From IMG/VR virus record IMGVR_UViG_3300049846_000430, positions 49,401-113,400 of that record: a stretch of DNA of 64,000 bases; one strand, 5' to 3'. Under the pieces are notes generated by a model, which was not told the DNA's origin, made no database searches, and was given only the letters and a program-made list of their open reading frames with translations. The DNA is from a virus. A program made the position numbers and the translations under genes. Positions 1 through 15,000 of this stretch are shown here, one piece after another (the stretch's first letter is position 1; the number at the start of each line of letters is the position of its first letter).

Positions 1-3000
1 AACTTTGATAGATACTATGCTCACCCAAAGTTTGAAGAACTTGGTTGGCAACCATATGCCAATAATGAGGAATACTATAATGCCAACTCATCTACATGGG
101 ATGATTCTGTTAGAATGTGGGGTCAGTTTAGTGGATTATTTGGTACTGGTTTTGTAAGTGGTTACCGTTCTATTGCTGATCTTTTTGATGGTGATGACTA
201 TTTATCAACTGCTGACTTAGATAGTGCTACAGAATTCTCAGATGCAATGAGAATAGGTATGTCATCAAGAGAAGGTTTTATGGCAGGAATTAATAATTTT
301 GCACTTAACTCTGCTTATACCTTCGGTATTATTGGCAGCATAGCAGCAGAAGAACTTGCTTTAGCTCTTATGGCTTCAACAGGTGTTGGTGCAATTCCGG
401 CAGCTGCAAGAACAGGTGCAAATGTGACAAGAGCTGGAAGAGCTATAGTAAATTTCTTTGATGTAGGTAAAGCATTAAATGCCACAAGACAAATGCTTAA
501 AGGTCTTAATCAAGCTGATAGAGCAAGAGACTTTTATAACACAATGAGATCTGGTGGTAAGTTTGTTGGTGATTTCTTTTTACCTGAAACTATGGCCGCA
601 ATCAGATCTATGAACACAACACAAAATGGTGTTCAAAATCTTTCAAATTTATCTAAAGCTGCAAGAGGATTTGGTGGTTTCTATAGAGATTTAAGAGGTA
701 TTAATCTTGCCATGTCTGAATCTAAGCTTGAGGCAGGTATGGTGTATAATGATAAGTTTGCTGATATATCCGCAAATCTTAATGAAAAGAATGGTGGTAC
801 AGGATTAACTCCCACTGATGTTGCTAAAGCACATGATGTTGCAGCTAAATCATCATTTGCCACTCTATGGTGGAATGCTCCATTAATTTACCTGAGTAAT
901 AAGATTGTTCTTGGTACTGCACTTGGCGGTATGAATAAAACTCTGGGAAGAGTATTTGATGAAAAACTTACAGGCTTTGGTAAAAGACTAATTAGAACTA
1001 AACCATTAACTGATGCTAGTGGTAAGATATCAAGAGATGTTTTTGAAGATGCTGGTGAAGGAATGTTTGGTGGTCTTTTACCATCAATGAAAAGAATTAA
1101 AGGATACACTGTTGGTGGATCTCTTAAAGCAGCAGGACATGGTGCCGCAAGATACTTTGCTGCAAACTTAACTGAAGGTGCTCAAGAACTTGCACAAGAA
1201 GCTATTGCTGTTGGTACTAAAGATTACTATACTCAATTGTTTGAAGATCCTGCAGCTGCCGGTTATGATGTATTTAAAACAGCATTGAGTTCTGCAATAA
1301 GTAGTCAAATGAATGCTCAAGGTTTTGAAACATTCATGTCTGGATTTATGATGGGTGGTGTAGTACAAGGTCCTCAGAAACTATTGTTTCAGGGACTGCC
1401 TAATGCTATGCAGTATACCTTTAATAGAGAGGCATATGATAAATACAAAACTGCTAAGAATGATTACATTCAGAACCTTGTAAAGACTCATAATGAAGCA
1501 TGGAATACTATGGCTGATGATCCAACAGCAATGTTTGATCCTACTAAACTAAACTTCCTGGTTCAGAAACAAGTGGCTTCAGAGATGAAGCAGTCTGCAT
1601 ATGTAGATGATGTTTTTGGTTTTATTGATGCAAAAGACTTTGGTAAGTTTAATCAGATGTATACCATTTTTAGCAATGGTACAGCAAATCAATTTAAAGA
1701 TCAACTTCAAGGATTTCAATCATTAACTGATGAAGAACTTAACCAAGCATTTCCTGGATTTAAAGCTGACATCAAGAGTGGAAAGTTTAGAGAAAGAATA
1801 GACACTACTCTTAATCAAATTGATGAAACTGAAAAAGCTTATAATGATGCTCAAAATAAATTTCAAAATCCTTTTGATAGTAGAAAATTCAAAAAGGGTA
1901 CAAAAGAGTTTATAGATGAAGCATTGAAAGAAAGAGCTTTTGAACATGCCAAGTATCTTTACATGTTTACACAGGATGGCTTTAAAAGAGCTGTTGAAAG
2001 AGCAGAAAGTATTTACAGTGAAATGGCATCTGAACCGGTAATTTCAAAGATTGCCGCTAATGATCTATCTGTTCTTATGGATATAGATAGTATTAATAAT
2101 GAGTTAGCTGTACTTTTAAAAGAAGCATCAATTGAAGCAACAACTCCAGAAGAAGAAAAAATTGCTGCTGATAAGACTGAAAGGATGATGCATTTAACTG
2201 AAATCAAAAAAGTTCTTACAGATCCCGGCAACCTAAACTCTAATGGTATTCTTGATAGAAGAAAGATTAATAAGCTTTACAAACCATTTCAGAATTATGT
2301 AAACTTCTTGGCTAAGAGTAAGAATGACTTTGTGAATAAGGATGCTGTTGTAAATGCCCTTAAGAAAATCTCTGATTATAACGCACTTAAAGAGAGAGCT
2401 AAAGTTTATGATAAAGCTATTGAGTATCTGAATAATCCAGAAAGACTTACTGAAATGGTTAATAGAACCAGAGCCATTTTTGAAGACTTATTCCGGAACA
2501 ATAAAACAATGTTTGAAAAGAACATTAAGAAGCATGTTAAAAATCTTGAAGCAAATGAATTCTTAAACAAGCTTGTTAAGATTGGTGTATATCCAAATGC
2601 TGATCAAGTTGTTGAGTTCTTAAAAACAGGTGATGTAAATGTGTTAAAAGAATTCTTTTCTGAAGACGGGGTTGTAGATGTCATGAATGATCCCAAAAGA
2701 TTTCTTCAAATTGCAGGTCTTGTCAGAAGTTATAATGAAATAACTGGTAAAGAAGAGGTAAAAGAAGAGACAGAAGAAGAACCTGAAGAAGAAGCAGCTG
2801 AACCAGGAGCTAAACAAAAAAGCTTTGAAGATACATTAGATGATCTAGATATAGATACTAGCAGCATGCCTGGTGTTAAACCAAAACCAGCAAAAGAAAC
2901 AGTAGTTGAAACCAATGATCCAAGTCAATCTCCTTATGGTAAAAAGATTCTTGAGGAGGTATACAATAAATATAGAGCTGAGCAGCTTGCTATTGGTAAT

Positions 3001-6000
3001 ACATACTTGCCATATAATGAATGGGCCAAGACTGAAAAAACTCAAACTGTAATTGCAGCACTTCAAGCACTTAAGGTAGCATGGGCAAAGACTGTTACTA
3101 AAGAATCTCTAGCTAAACGTGGTACTGATGTTTCAACTCCTCAACTTGCAGAAGCTGCAATTAAGTTTGTAATAAAGCAGGATGTTGGATTTTCTCAATG
3201 GCTGCAGTCAAAGAAAGATGAACCATCAGTTAGAAAAGTTCTTGATGAAGCAGGTCTAACATTTGATGCGTTGGCACCAGTTGCACCGGGTAAAAATGAA
3301 GGTAAAGATTCTGTTGTTAAAGATAAGAAGAATACCAAGTGGCACAAGAAAGGTCCGGGTGTAAATATTCTTAAAATTACTAGTAGTGATAATGAGGGTA
3401 ATAAAACTACTTATTATCAGTTGGTAGATAATAATGGTGATGGTCTTTCAGAAGCAATACTAAAAGCTGCCGGTGTATCAATAAACGGTACTTATAGTAA
3501 AGCTAAAGCTGCAGAAGAAGCTCAGAAAAAGATTCTTGATGCTATGCCTGATACTACACCATTTCAATTTGATGGTGTAATGGTAAGATTTGGTGCCACT
3601 GTTACAGATAATAAAGGTAAAGAGTTTATTGTTCTTGGCACACCATCTAAAGTTGCAAAAGGTGGCAAGTTGTTTCTTTTACCAAAAGAGAAACAAACTT
3701 TAAAAGGAGTTAAAGAAAGAGAAAAAGCCTCAATAAAAGTTTCAGAAGGTGAGTTTAATGGATTCTATACTGTAGAAGATCTTAAGTTTAGTGAGCCAGT
3801 TGACAAAAATGTAAGTAAGCTCACTGTTGTTGATCTTCTTAAAAGCTATCCCCGTAACAATAGAGGTGAAGAAAGGGCTGAAGCTCAAAAAAGATTTGAT
3901 ATCATTATGAATGCTGTTACAGCAGAAGAATTTGAAAATGATATTGAATTTGTTGTTAGAAGAAATGAGGGTGCTGGTTCAGAAACAGGTCCATATAGAG
4001 CTGGTAGTAAAGAGCCTAACCCACAAATAATAAAGACAACTGAGACATACAACATTGGAATAAGAATTGGTAATCCAGCATTACAACAAAGACTGGATGC
4101 AATGCTTGAAGAAAAAGGATTTGTTCCTAGTGATTCTGCTGATGGTATCATTGGTTTCATGCCTAATAACTCATATAAACTTCTTGATAAAAATGGCAAG
4201 CAAATCAGTATTTTATCTCTTGATCCAGAAAACTTTGATCAATACTTTGGTGGAAGAGGTACTCTTCAAGACATAAAGACTGCCTATGCTACACAGCAAC
4301 TTCTTGTGAATGCTATCTCAGAACTAATAGGTGAGGCTAGTTTTGCAGTTGTAAAACCTTCTGAGTTAAAAGACAAGGTAACTTTTAGTTTCCAAAGTTT
4401 ATACAAGCAAGATGCATTACCAATATCACTAGATCAGCTTAATGATTATTACGGTACTGAAGATGGCAAAGGTTACACTGTTGATGGTAAGAATGTAATC
4501 ATATATGATAACAAAAGAGTTAGAACAGAAAAAGGATATAGTTATAGCACAACAGTTGTAAGTAATTTAAAACCTGGTAAAAGACTCAGTGATCTATCTG
4601 ACAAGATTGAAGATGAACTAAAAGCTTCAGGTAAATGGGAAAAAGCAACTGACCCAGTGGCAGGTCTTGGCCGTTATGTTATTGTAATAAGACAACCCAA
4701 TGGTGAACTTACTCTTGCTCAGCTTAAACAAAACAAGATAGATAAAGAAGAAGTATATGGATTTATTAAAGAACTTGTGCAAAGAGCTCAGGATACAGTT
4801 GACAATAACATTGAAAATATTGATGATCTTCCAAGAAATGCTTTAGGGGTTATAACAAATACCAAAGATGCTAGAGCTAAGAATCTGGATTATAATTATA
4901 AATGGAATGAAGAATTTAACAACAAGTTTTATCTGGCTGAGATGCCCGGTATAGATGTTGAAATGAAAGTAACAGCTTGGGGAAGAATTGAAATTTCATT
5001 TTATGACAAAAAAAATAAAGAATCATTAACTGCCGCTCCTCTGAAAATATTCCCAGAGCTATTTGCAAAAGCACTTGCAGATCCTCAAGAACTTTTAGAT
5101 AAGATTCAGAGTCTTTTAGATTCGGATCCAACCCTTAAGAAACAAAAAATTTCTGTTCAACCTCAAAACTTTAGAGCATCATTTCCTGAAAGCAGAGATG
5201 CTCAAGTAATTATTGATAATACAAAAACTCAACTTGATCCTAGAGTAAGATTTGATTATAAGATTATTGTTACAGGTGATTCAAGTCAAGTTCAAGCATT
5301 GGCTAACATCTCTACTCCAATTACTCCAGAAGATATTACTGCTGCTCAAGGACCAGTTTCTGAAGATACATTAGAACATATTGCTAAAAAGCTTAATACT
5401 CCTGGTTCTACACTTTCTAAGTATGAACAAGAGATCTATAACATCAATCAATCTAGAATTGAAAAGATAAGAAAAGATCTTGCCGGTAAATCAAGTCTTG
5501 ATACAAGTGAGGATACATATGATGGTATTAATCAGATGTCTGATGATGAATTCAACAGCTATGCTGATGATGAGTTTATGATGCTTCCTCTTGACATTAA
5601 GAATCAAATTGCTGCTAAAATTCTAAAGACTGGTGTAGCAAGTCTCTCAGCTAGAGAGAGGCAAGTAATGAACAGTGATGCCGGCTCCATGATCAATGGA
5701 TTAGTATCTAAACTTGTAAGTGAAGCTGTAAACACACCTTCAGAAGTTGCACCTGTAACTGAAGAAACTTTTACTCAAGGTAATGAAATAGAACAGATCA
5801 AAGCTGAAATTGCATCATTGAAGTTACAAATTGATGCAAGAGAAGAGTTACTTATGAAAGAGTCTTCTAATCCTAAAGAAAGCTTTACTAAAATAAATAA
5901 TGATTCAGAACTTAAAGCTTTAAAGAAACGAAGAAATGATCTAAACAATAAACTTATAGCAAATAAAATCCTTCCAGCAGCACCTCTTACCCCGTATGAT

Positions 6001-9000
6001 GGTGAGACAATTCAGCAGTTTGTAGATTGGGCAACAAATAATCTTCCTGACTTTATTAGCATTGCTGATATAAACACACTTAGAGGTAACCTCATGGGTA
6101 AAGGTGTTAGAGTTGGTGCTTTTGTTTTGAGTCTTGCTGATATTGCTGGTGGTATAAATGTACAGGGTACTCTCTATACCGGGGCATCATCACCTTTTAG
6201 ATACCACGAAGCATTCCATGCTGTGTTTAGAATGCTGCTTACTGATGAGCAGATAAAAAAATACTTGGCTCTTGGTAAGAAAGAACTGCTTGCTAAATAC
6301 AAAGCTGAGGGTAAGAGCTACCAGGCTGAGATGGAGAAGTTTAGAAACACTGCTCCCATGTATAGAGAGATGACTCCTGAAAGACTTGAGCAAGAATTCA
6401 TTGAAGAATACTTGGCTGATAAGTTTGAAGAGTTCAAAAAGTCTCCCGCAAAAACTCAAACAGCTCCGGAAATAAAATCTCTTTTCCAAAGAATCATTGA
6501 GTGGATTAAATCAATCTTTAAAAGATTTACAAAGAATGAACTGAATAGCCTGTATGAAAACATTGATTCTGGTAAGTACAGAACTACTGCTGTCCAGGAT
6601 AATATGTTTACCAACTCTCTAGTTAAAGGAATAACAGTAGAAGCAAACAAACTTATTCCAATTGAAACATATGAAGATGAAAGAGGTAATATAGGTTATA
6701 AGTATATGGATCCAGCTGCAGCAGATGGTTTAATTGCAAACATTGCTGCAATGTATATTTCAAGAGAAGACAAAGCTATTGCTGCAAGTAAGAATGGTCT
6801 TATAAACCGTGGTGAGATTCTTGATGAAACAATAATTGACTTCATGGTAATGTATAACCCAGAAGCCGAACATAATTCAACACTTGATAGAAGTTTATGG
6901 GCACCTTTATTTGAAAAATTCAATGCATTAAAGGATTATACTGAGTTTGTAAAACAAGGTGTTATTGAAAGACTTGCATTACTTGATGTATCAGCAGAAG
7001 AAGGAGCATATGATTTTGAACAGTTTGAACAAGAGGCTGGTCTGAGAAATGTATCTGACTATAAAAGAGGTGTTGAACAAATAGGTGGTTTTGAATCTAT
7101 CTCAAAAGAATTAAGAAGATACATAGGTTCTACAACCATCACCAATGCTGATGAGTTTGGTAATACAGAACTTACTCCTGGTGAATCATTAATTGTTCCT
7201 GTTGATTTTAATGAAGCTTATAATGGTATTCTCAAAGCTGTAAAGAACACAACAAATCCGTTAGATTTCTTTACCAAAATGTATTTCTTTGGGCAAACTA
7301 ATAGGCAAACTGAAGCAGTTGTTAGAAGATTGTTTCAAGATATTGGGGTTACTGATGAACAAATTCTTAATGATGATCTTCCAGCAAGTGTAAAAAATCC
7401 TTTGTTATTTCAGAGAGTTCTTAAAGGTTTTGAAAGCTTTAGACTTGACTATATTTTTATACACACCAATCCTAAAGATGGTAAGACCTATATATATAGT
7501 GCAGCAAACAGAGATGATACAAGTGCTCAGATAGATAGATGGTCTGCTGCTTATGATATTAAATTCCAAAACATGGTAAATAATATCAAGACATGGAGAG
7601 AAACAAAAAGAATACTTGCTAGAGTTGAAAAATATTTTAACCCTGCTGAAGCTTTTGAAACCTTGTCTGATAGGAGACTACAGATCATATCTAGATACTT
7701 ATCAAGAAATCTTTATGAACTCACTGGTATTAAACTAAGTGCTGGTTATATTGAATTTAGTATTGCTTCCGGAATTATAAACAAAACCAGATATCAGAAT
7801 GCTCTGTTAAGAGCAAATCAAAAATCTGAAGCATTAAATTATGATGATATCAAACAGTTTGCAATTCAGATAGAAGCTGCTTACAATGATGCAATCAAAA
7901 ACAGAGGTTACACCTCAATATTCTCTGATACTGCGGGTGTAGGTATGCCGGCCAGATTAAGAAGAATGGCTTTTGGTAATGCACCTTTTGATGAGACAAT
8001 AGGTAATAGTGTATTCAAAAACCCTAATGGTGATCTTGTATATGCTCACCAGGCTGCTACATATCATCTTAAAGCAATTACAGATCTTAATGACGTTGAG
8101 ACTCTTGAAAGACTTCAAGAATCAGATCCTTTCTTATTCAATAACATTCTTCTTAATAGTCCAGCATTTAAAGCTCTTGCTGCAGAAGATAGGCTTAGAG
8201 TGCTAAGGGTAGCAGGTTCTAAGAAGAGTGCTCTTGATAAAACAGATGAAGGTAATTATGCTGAAACAGGAGGTATAAACGTAAATGATGAAGCTACAAC
8301 TTATGGTGATTCTTCACCAAGACAGTTTATACTTAATTTGATAAACTCCTACACCTACAACTACAATCATACAACCGGTAAGAATGATACTATAATTGCT
8401 ATTGATCCTATCACTGGGGAAGAAAAAGAAACTGCTATTGCTCCATCTTTGATCCGTGTAATTGAAGCATCAAATACGGGTGATATGACAGGGTTACCTG
8501 TTATTCAAACTATTACAACAGATGATAACGGGGAAACTGTTCTTAAAGATGAGACTATTGACATGTTCTATGATGAAGTGAAAAGAGAATATGAAAGAAT
8601 AAGAAGAGAAGGTAAAGAAGAAACTAGAACAAAAGATCTTCTTGAAGGATACAATGCTAAAGATGGAGTGAGGGTTGATAAGAATGCTGATTCTAAAGAT
8701 GATCAATCTAGAGCATATAAGTTTACTAAGACTGGTACACTTCTAAAAGAATTTGAAGGAACTGCGGGTGATAAATCTAAGATCAAAGATCCAACAATGC
8801 CTGAAGAAACTGCTCAAAGATTAGTAGAGGGTACTCAAAGTATTATTGTAAGAAGAGCAAAAGCTGCTAGTACCATTGGTCTTACAAGAAAAGGAGCTTC
8901 AGGTTCAGCTACTGTTACAACTAAAGATAAAAAAGGCAATGATGTAAATACCGGGTTTACTATTATAAACCGTGGCCAGGTGATAGTTACTGAAAAGAAC

Positions 9001-12000
9001 TTCAAAAAAATCTTAGATTCTCTTGGAGATGCTGTTTCTGTAGATAAAACAGATACCCATAAGTATAAGTTTGAATATAAAAATAAAGTTGGTTATGTAG
9101 AAACTCCTGACTTAGCAAGCTTCTTGAATGGGTATGAGCCATTCTATGTATATGACATGTACAAGGAAGGAACTGAAATACCCAAGAATGTTCTTAAGGA
9201 TATTGAAAAATCTGACTCACAACCAATTGATTATAAATCAAGACTTGAAGCATATGCTAGAAATTCTGATGTAGAAGATTTGTCTTTTGAAGAGGCTATA
9301 GTTAAAATGAATACTACTGTAGCTGATTTCAAACAATTCTTAAATACTAGATTGATGGATGAATTCAAAGAATTCAGTAAGACACTTGATGAAATTAAAG
9401 CAAAAAAAGGATTAAGTAAGTTTGTAACATTTGGTTTAACCAATGAAGATGGCAGAACAAATTCTGAAACTGCAAGGGCCGCTGCTCAGTTGAATCTTAC
9501 AACTGATGTTGAATACAATCTTATGCAGATATTCTTCAATGATTGGTTGAATACTAAAGCTTTAAATCAAATTCTTCTTGGTGATTCAGCAATGAGTTTG
9601 AAAGATGCTGTTGATGAGATTAAAAGAGCTAAGATGCAGAATGCCGCTGGTAAAAGTGCAGCTGCAACTATCATAGCTCCGGAGTATGGTATCAATCACA
9701 TCTTCCAACAGATGAGTTTGTTTACATTTACTGACACTGAGTTTGAAAAAATCTACAGTGGTGCCAATGCAAAAGGTGAAAGAGGTGATGCTCAGATGTA
9801 TCTTACACCTAAAGGACTTAGATATATTCTCTTTGGTCTTGGCAACTTAAATGAAGCTCAAGTAAAACTTCTTGATAAAATTGAAAGAGGTGATAAGATA
9901 ACAGCTGATGAATTCTTTGGTACAGTTGGAGAAGATGGTTTTAAAGATCAAGGTGCTGTATTTAACTCACTCAAGCTTGTATATGGTGATGGTAAAACAT
10001 ATCTGAAGATGTCTGCGGTAATTCTTACCAAAGAACTTACATCCAGAAAAGTGAATGGTCAGTGGGTAGCAAAAGAAACCAGAAAAGAACTTCATAATAT
10101 GCGTGTGAAGTTAGAGCAGTTTGAAGAAGAAAATCAGACTGTAACAATTGCTGGTGGAAGATCTGCTGTAAAAATGTTAAAGCAGAATGTACTTAGAGAT
10201 ACGGATATGTTCTCTGAAGGATTGCTATCTAAAGACAATGCAACTATTCTAGATACAAACTTTATGAGATTACAGCTGGTCAATCCTTCCAACAAAATTG
10301 TAATTACAGATCCAACTCAGATGAAAACTTTGATTACATCTGAACAAAGTGATAATGTTGAAGTACTTCTTCCTGGATCTGATAAAGTAACCACACTTGG
10401 TGCTATTCGTGAGAAATATAATGAAGCTATATCAAATAGATCTAAACTCAAGTTCATTAACAGAAGAAACTTGATATTTAACTTTGATATTGATGTTGCA
10501 ATGGATGAATTGCATAAGAGTGTTAAATCTGGTCAGATTACTGCTAACTTGTTCAGCTTTCTACAATATGCAACAGAGAGTTTAAAAGCATCACAGTCTT
10601 CATCTAACATTCTTGAATTCTTTAATCCAGAGAACCAAGACAGATATAATCTCAATAATCCTCTTACCATTACAAAGTTTGAACAGTTGTTTCTCAGATA
10701 CTTTAATAATGGTGTATTTAGTGAAAAGATTCCTGGTCATTCAGTTGCTTTGATGTCTGATGTTGGAGTTAAGATTTATAGAAGAGTCTTCTCTGTAGAA
10801 ACACTTGAGGATGGTACCATTGTTCCAGATAGGTTTGAAGTAATTAGGGAAAAGGTTTGGGAAGCCATGCCGGATAAACCTCCAGTTGTTTTTGATGTAA
10901 CTGATAATCCAACTCTGCAGGGTCTTGAAGAAGCTATTAAAGCTAGTGGTAAAAAAGGTGTTGTTATCATTGATAATCTAAGACATAATCTCAAAGAGTA
11001 CAATGAGAAAGGTAAATATACAAAAACAAGATATTCTGAAGCATTAATACCAGCTCACTTCAAAGATGTAATGACACATGTTGAGGATTCTGTTGATGAT
11101 CCTAAGAGTGCTGAAGAAATTACACAAGAATGGAAAGCATGGATTAATGAAGAAAGATGGTCACCAAAAGCAAAAGCTTACATTATCAGACAAAACATTG
11201 AAGACTTTGACCGTAATAGATCAAAGAAAGAATTTGCTAAAGCATTTGGTTATACTTATGAAGAGAATGAAAAAGGTAATGTTAAGTTTACTGCTAGAGA
11301 AAAGAGTAAGTATATGAATGAGATTCCGGATGCTGTAGCTAAAATGTTTGGTATCCGTATTCCTTCACAGGATAAACACTCTGCTGTAAATATTAAAGTA
11401 GTTGACTTCTTACCAGTATTCTATGGATCAACCGGTATATTCCCTCCACAACTCATTGAGATATCTGGAGCTGACTTTGACATTGATAAACTCTATATAC
11501 ACATCAAACAGTGGTTTATGGAGAATGGAGATTTTGTTGAGTACGGTACTGCAAAAAATGACAAAGATGGATATCAGCAATACATTAACTATGTAAACCA
11601 GGAAGTTTATAAAGGTGGTTCCGCATTTGCCGAGGCATTTGAGAAGTATATGAGTGATCAAGGTGTAACTGAAAGAAATCAATTAAGTATTGAGGATATC
11701 CTTGATGCAAGAGATGCTGGCTTTAATGCTGATGCAGTAGATGCTCTTATGATGCTTGGTCTTCCTGTAACACTTAAACAGTACAAAGCTTATAAGAAAA
11801 AGAATCAATCAGAGCCATATGAAGCTCCTTATAACAACCAAGTTTTAGATTATAAGTTTGCTCTACTTGGTAATGAGCATGTAACAAATACTCCTGGACG
11901 TAATGTTCCAATATCATATGAACCTGCTGATCTAGAACCTTTAAAAGAGGTTTGGGATTTTATTAAGGATGAACTTCCTGAACTTGCTGAATTGGTAAAA

Positions 12001-15000
12001 GAAGAAGGGGTTGATATTGATAATCTCTTTGGTAAACTTAAAGCTTGGACCAATAACAAAGAAGGTGCAAACTCAATTGGTGCTGTGGTACTTCCAAACA
12101 TTTACTTGAGTTTGATGAAAGAGTATGATATTTCAATTAGACGTGAGAAAGTAGGTAAGCTTGGTGAGACAATTCCTCAGATTACTCTTAATGGTTACAC
12201 ATTCAGACACTTTGGTAAAGATCCAGAAGATCCTCAAATAACTGGTAACTATGAAATTGTTGATGGTAAAGAAAATAAAAATGGTGCAAGAAGACAGTAT
12301 GTAATATCTGCTTTGATTACAGCAATGACAGATAACGCCAAAGAAAGACTTGCTGCTAAACTTGGTCTGAACAAAGACGCACTTGCTGTTGTTGCAAACC
12401 TTACTGCTTTGGGTGTTCCAATTAAAACTTCCATTCTTTTGATTAACAATCCAATCATTAAGGAAGAATATTTTAATGCTGTAAACAAAGAAGATCCTTA
12501 TGATCCAGGTATTAAATCTCTTATCAGAAGAAGACTTAAAAACTTAGATGAGGTATTTGGCCCAGATATTCCTTTGGTTCCTGTTACAGATGATCTTTTA
12601 AAAGAATCTATTATTAATGCTAGAGTTTTTAATGACTTTAGTCAATCAAAATCATTTAATGTTAATATACTTAAAGAGCTGAAAAAGGAAAATCTTTACA
12701 CACTTACTGATGCATCAATTGATAAATCAATACTTACTCAGTTCTATAATGCTCATAAACTTAAAACCTTTACCGGCAACATTGGAAATATTGTAAACTT
12801 AGTTTCTGATATTGGATCTTCTTTTGAAGATATTATAGGCAGAGAAGAGTCAATTAGAAAACTTGGTCTTGAGTTAAATGATGAAGATTTTGAAAATCTT
12901 GTTGATGATGATGATGCACCTGTACCTATAGATGTAAGAAAGTTGTTTAAGGGAGATACTTGGCAGGCTACTTATTACAAAATGTATAAGGAACTGACAG
13001 AGCAATTGCTTCCTACAGTATTCTTAAGTCAGACCAAAGCCTTTAAAAATATTTATGAAAAACTTAAGGCTGCTTTCTTGGGCGGTGATGATAGTAATTT
13101 CTTCATGACTCCAGAAAGACTTAATAAAATGAGTAAGGACTTCTTGTCTTATCTGACTATTAAGTCATATATGCAGGAACTTGGCAGATCAAATGGTATC
13201 AGAAAACAATCATTGGCTTCTCTTACTAATGAGCTTATATACCCACAAGCAAACTCAGATATTAACATCAACAAGATCATAAGTAATCTTAAAGCTAAGT
13301 ATGAAGCTGAGGGTAGAACTAATTATTTCTTGCAGGCTTTTGCTTACAATGACCCGGCTAGTAGTCCTAAAAACAATACAGGTCTTGATACAGTTATTGC
13401 ATCTACGTTTGCTAAACTTAGTGAAGCTCAGAAAATTAAAGTGCAAGATGGGTTTATTGATCTGTATGGTCCGGCTGAAACAAGGCTGGATGCATTGCAC
13501 ATCCTTCACTACATAATGGTAAAAGATGGTCTTCAGTTTGCTTATGGTACACTCCTAGATGCTATTACACCTTTTATACTTGACAAATACTTAAGTACAA
13601 TTAACAATACGCATAAGGCTTTTGAAACTGGTGTTGACACCAAAGCTTTTGAAACTGTATTTGGCATGGACTATGAAGATTTGATAAATGATTTCATCAT
13701 GAACTATATGGAATCAAACAAAAACAATTACCTGCTGAAGACAATAAAAAGTGTAGTTAATAAAAAGAACATACCAGTTTATAATCCTATTGTTAGTGAT
13801 GCTCAAATAACAGGTACTCTTACTTTAGGAGAAGTTGTATCTAACCCACAAAACTTTTATGTCTTTGGAGAAAACCAAAATGAAGAAGGTTATGTTGATC
13901 AGTTAGCTGTTAGGGGTCAGAGTAATACTTTTGGTCTTATTTTTAAAAAGGGTTTTGCTAGAAATAAAGAAAACTATTTTAAAGATAAAGAACTGGATGA
14001 ATTTGTTAAAATTTTTAGTGCTGGTATAGCATTTCTTAAAACTGTTGAAAAACCAATTCTATTTCCGGCAAGAATTATTGGTGCAAATGACAGAGAGTAT
14101 ATGCAGAAAAATACTCCTGAAATTTACAAGCATATCAAAAATACACTGATAGACAACTTTGATTACGATATTGATGGAGTTGAAAAAGTTGCAGGCACTG
14201 TTAGCAAAGCTGAGGCAGCAAAATCTCCTATAAGAATTGACAAGAGTGGTGCCGCAGAGAAATTATATATAGATTTGTATAATGGTATCTACCAAATTAA
14301 TATAGATGCTGAAGGTACCAAAATTCAAAGAAATGCTGTAGCAGGTCCTAAACAAAAAGAAATGAGAGAGGCAAATCAAAAGTATATACAAGATGCTGGT
14401 TTCAAAACAAGAACATTCATTAAAAAGGAAGGGGATAAAAAAGAATTTACCACAGAAATAATTTTACCTCCATACTTTAGAATTGAACATAAGAATCAGC
14501 TTGATGAAAGAACTTATGATTTTTATAAATTGGTTAAAGTCTATACATCAACAGGAATTGATACACAAAACTTGATATCAAAAGATCCAAACCGATTGCA
14601 CATTTTTGGAAATGCAGCTATGTATGTCAAAGTAAAAATGAAAGGTTCTAATCAACAGAATCCAATAGGGTTTATGTTTGATACTGTAAACTTTAGCAGA
14701 CCTGATTACTTTGACGTAAGAGAAAATGTTAAGAAAAAGAATCAAGAAGAAGGTGATGAAGATATTACGATTCCAGGAGATGGAGAAATAGATGAGGGTA
14801 ATGTAGATTTTAGCAGCATGCCTGGAGCAAGAGTTGATGAGAATGGAATAACTGTAAATGGTAAATCTGTTACAGTTAATGAAATGATTGCAGCAACTGC
14901 CGCAGTAATTACTTCTACAGAAGATGTTACTGAATCTGATTCCAATGTAGAATCAGAAGTTGCGGGTCCACCTGTTAAAGCTGGAACTCTTACTAGTTTG

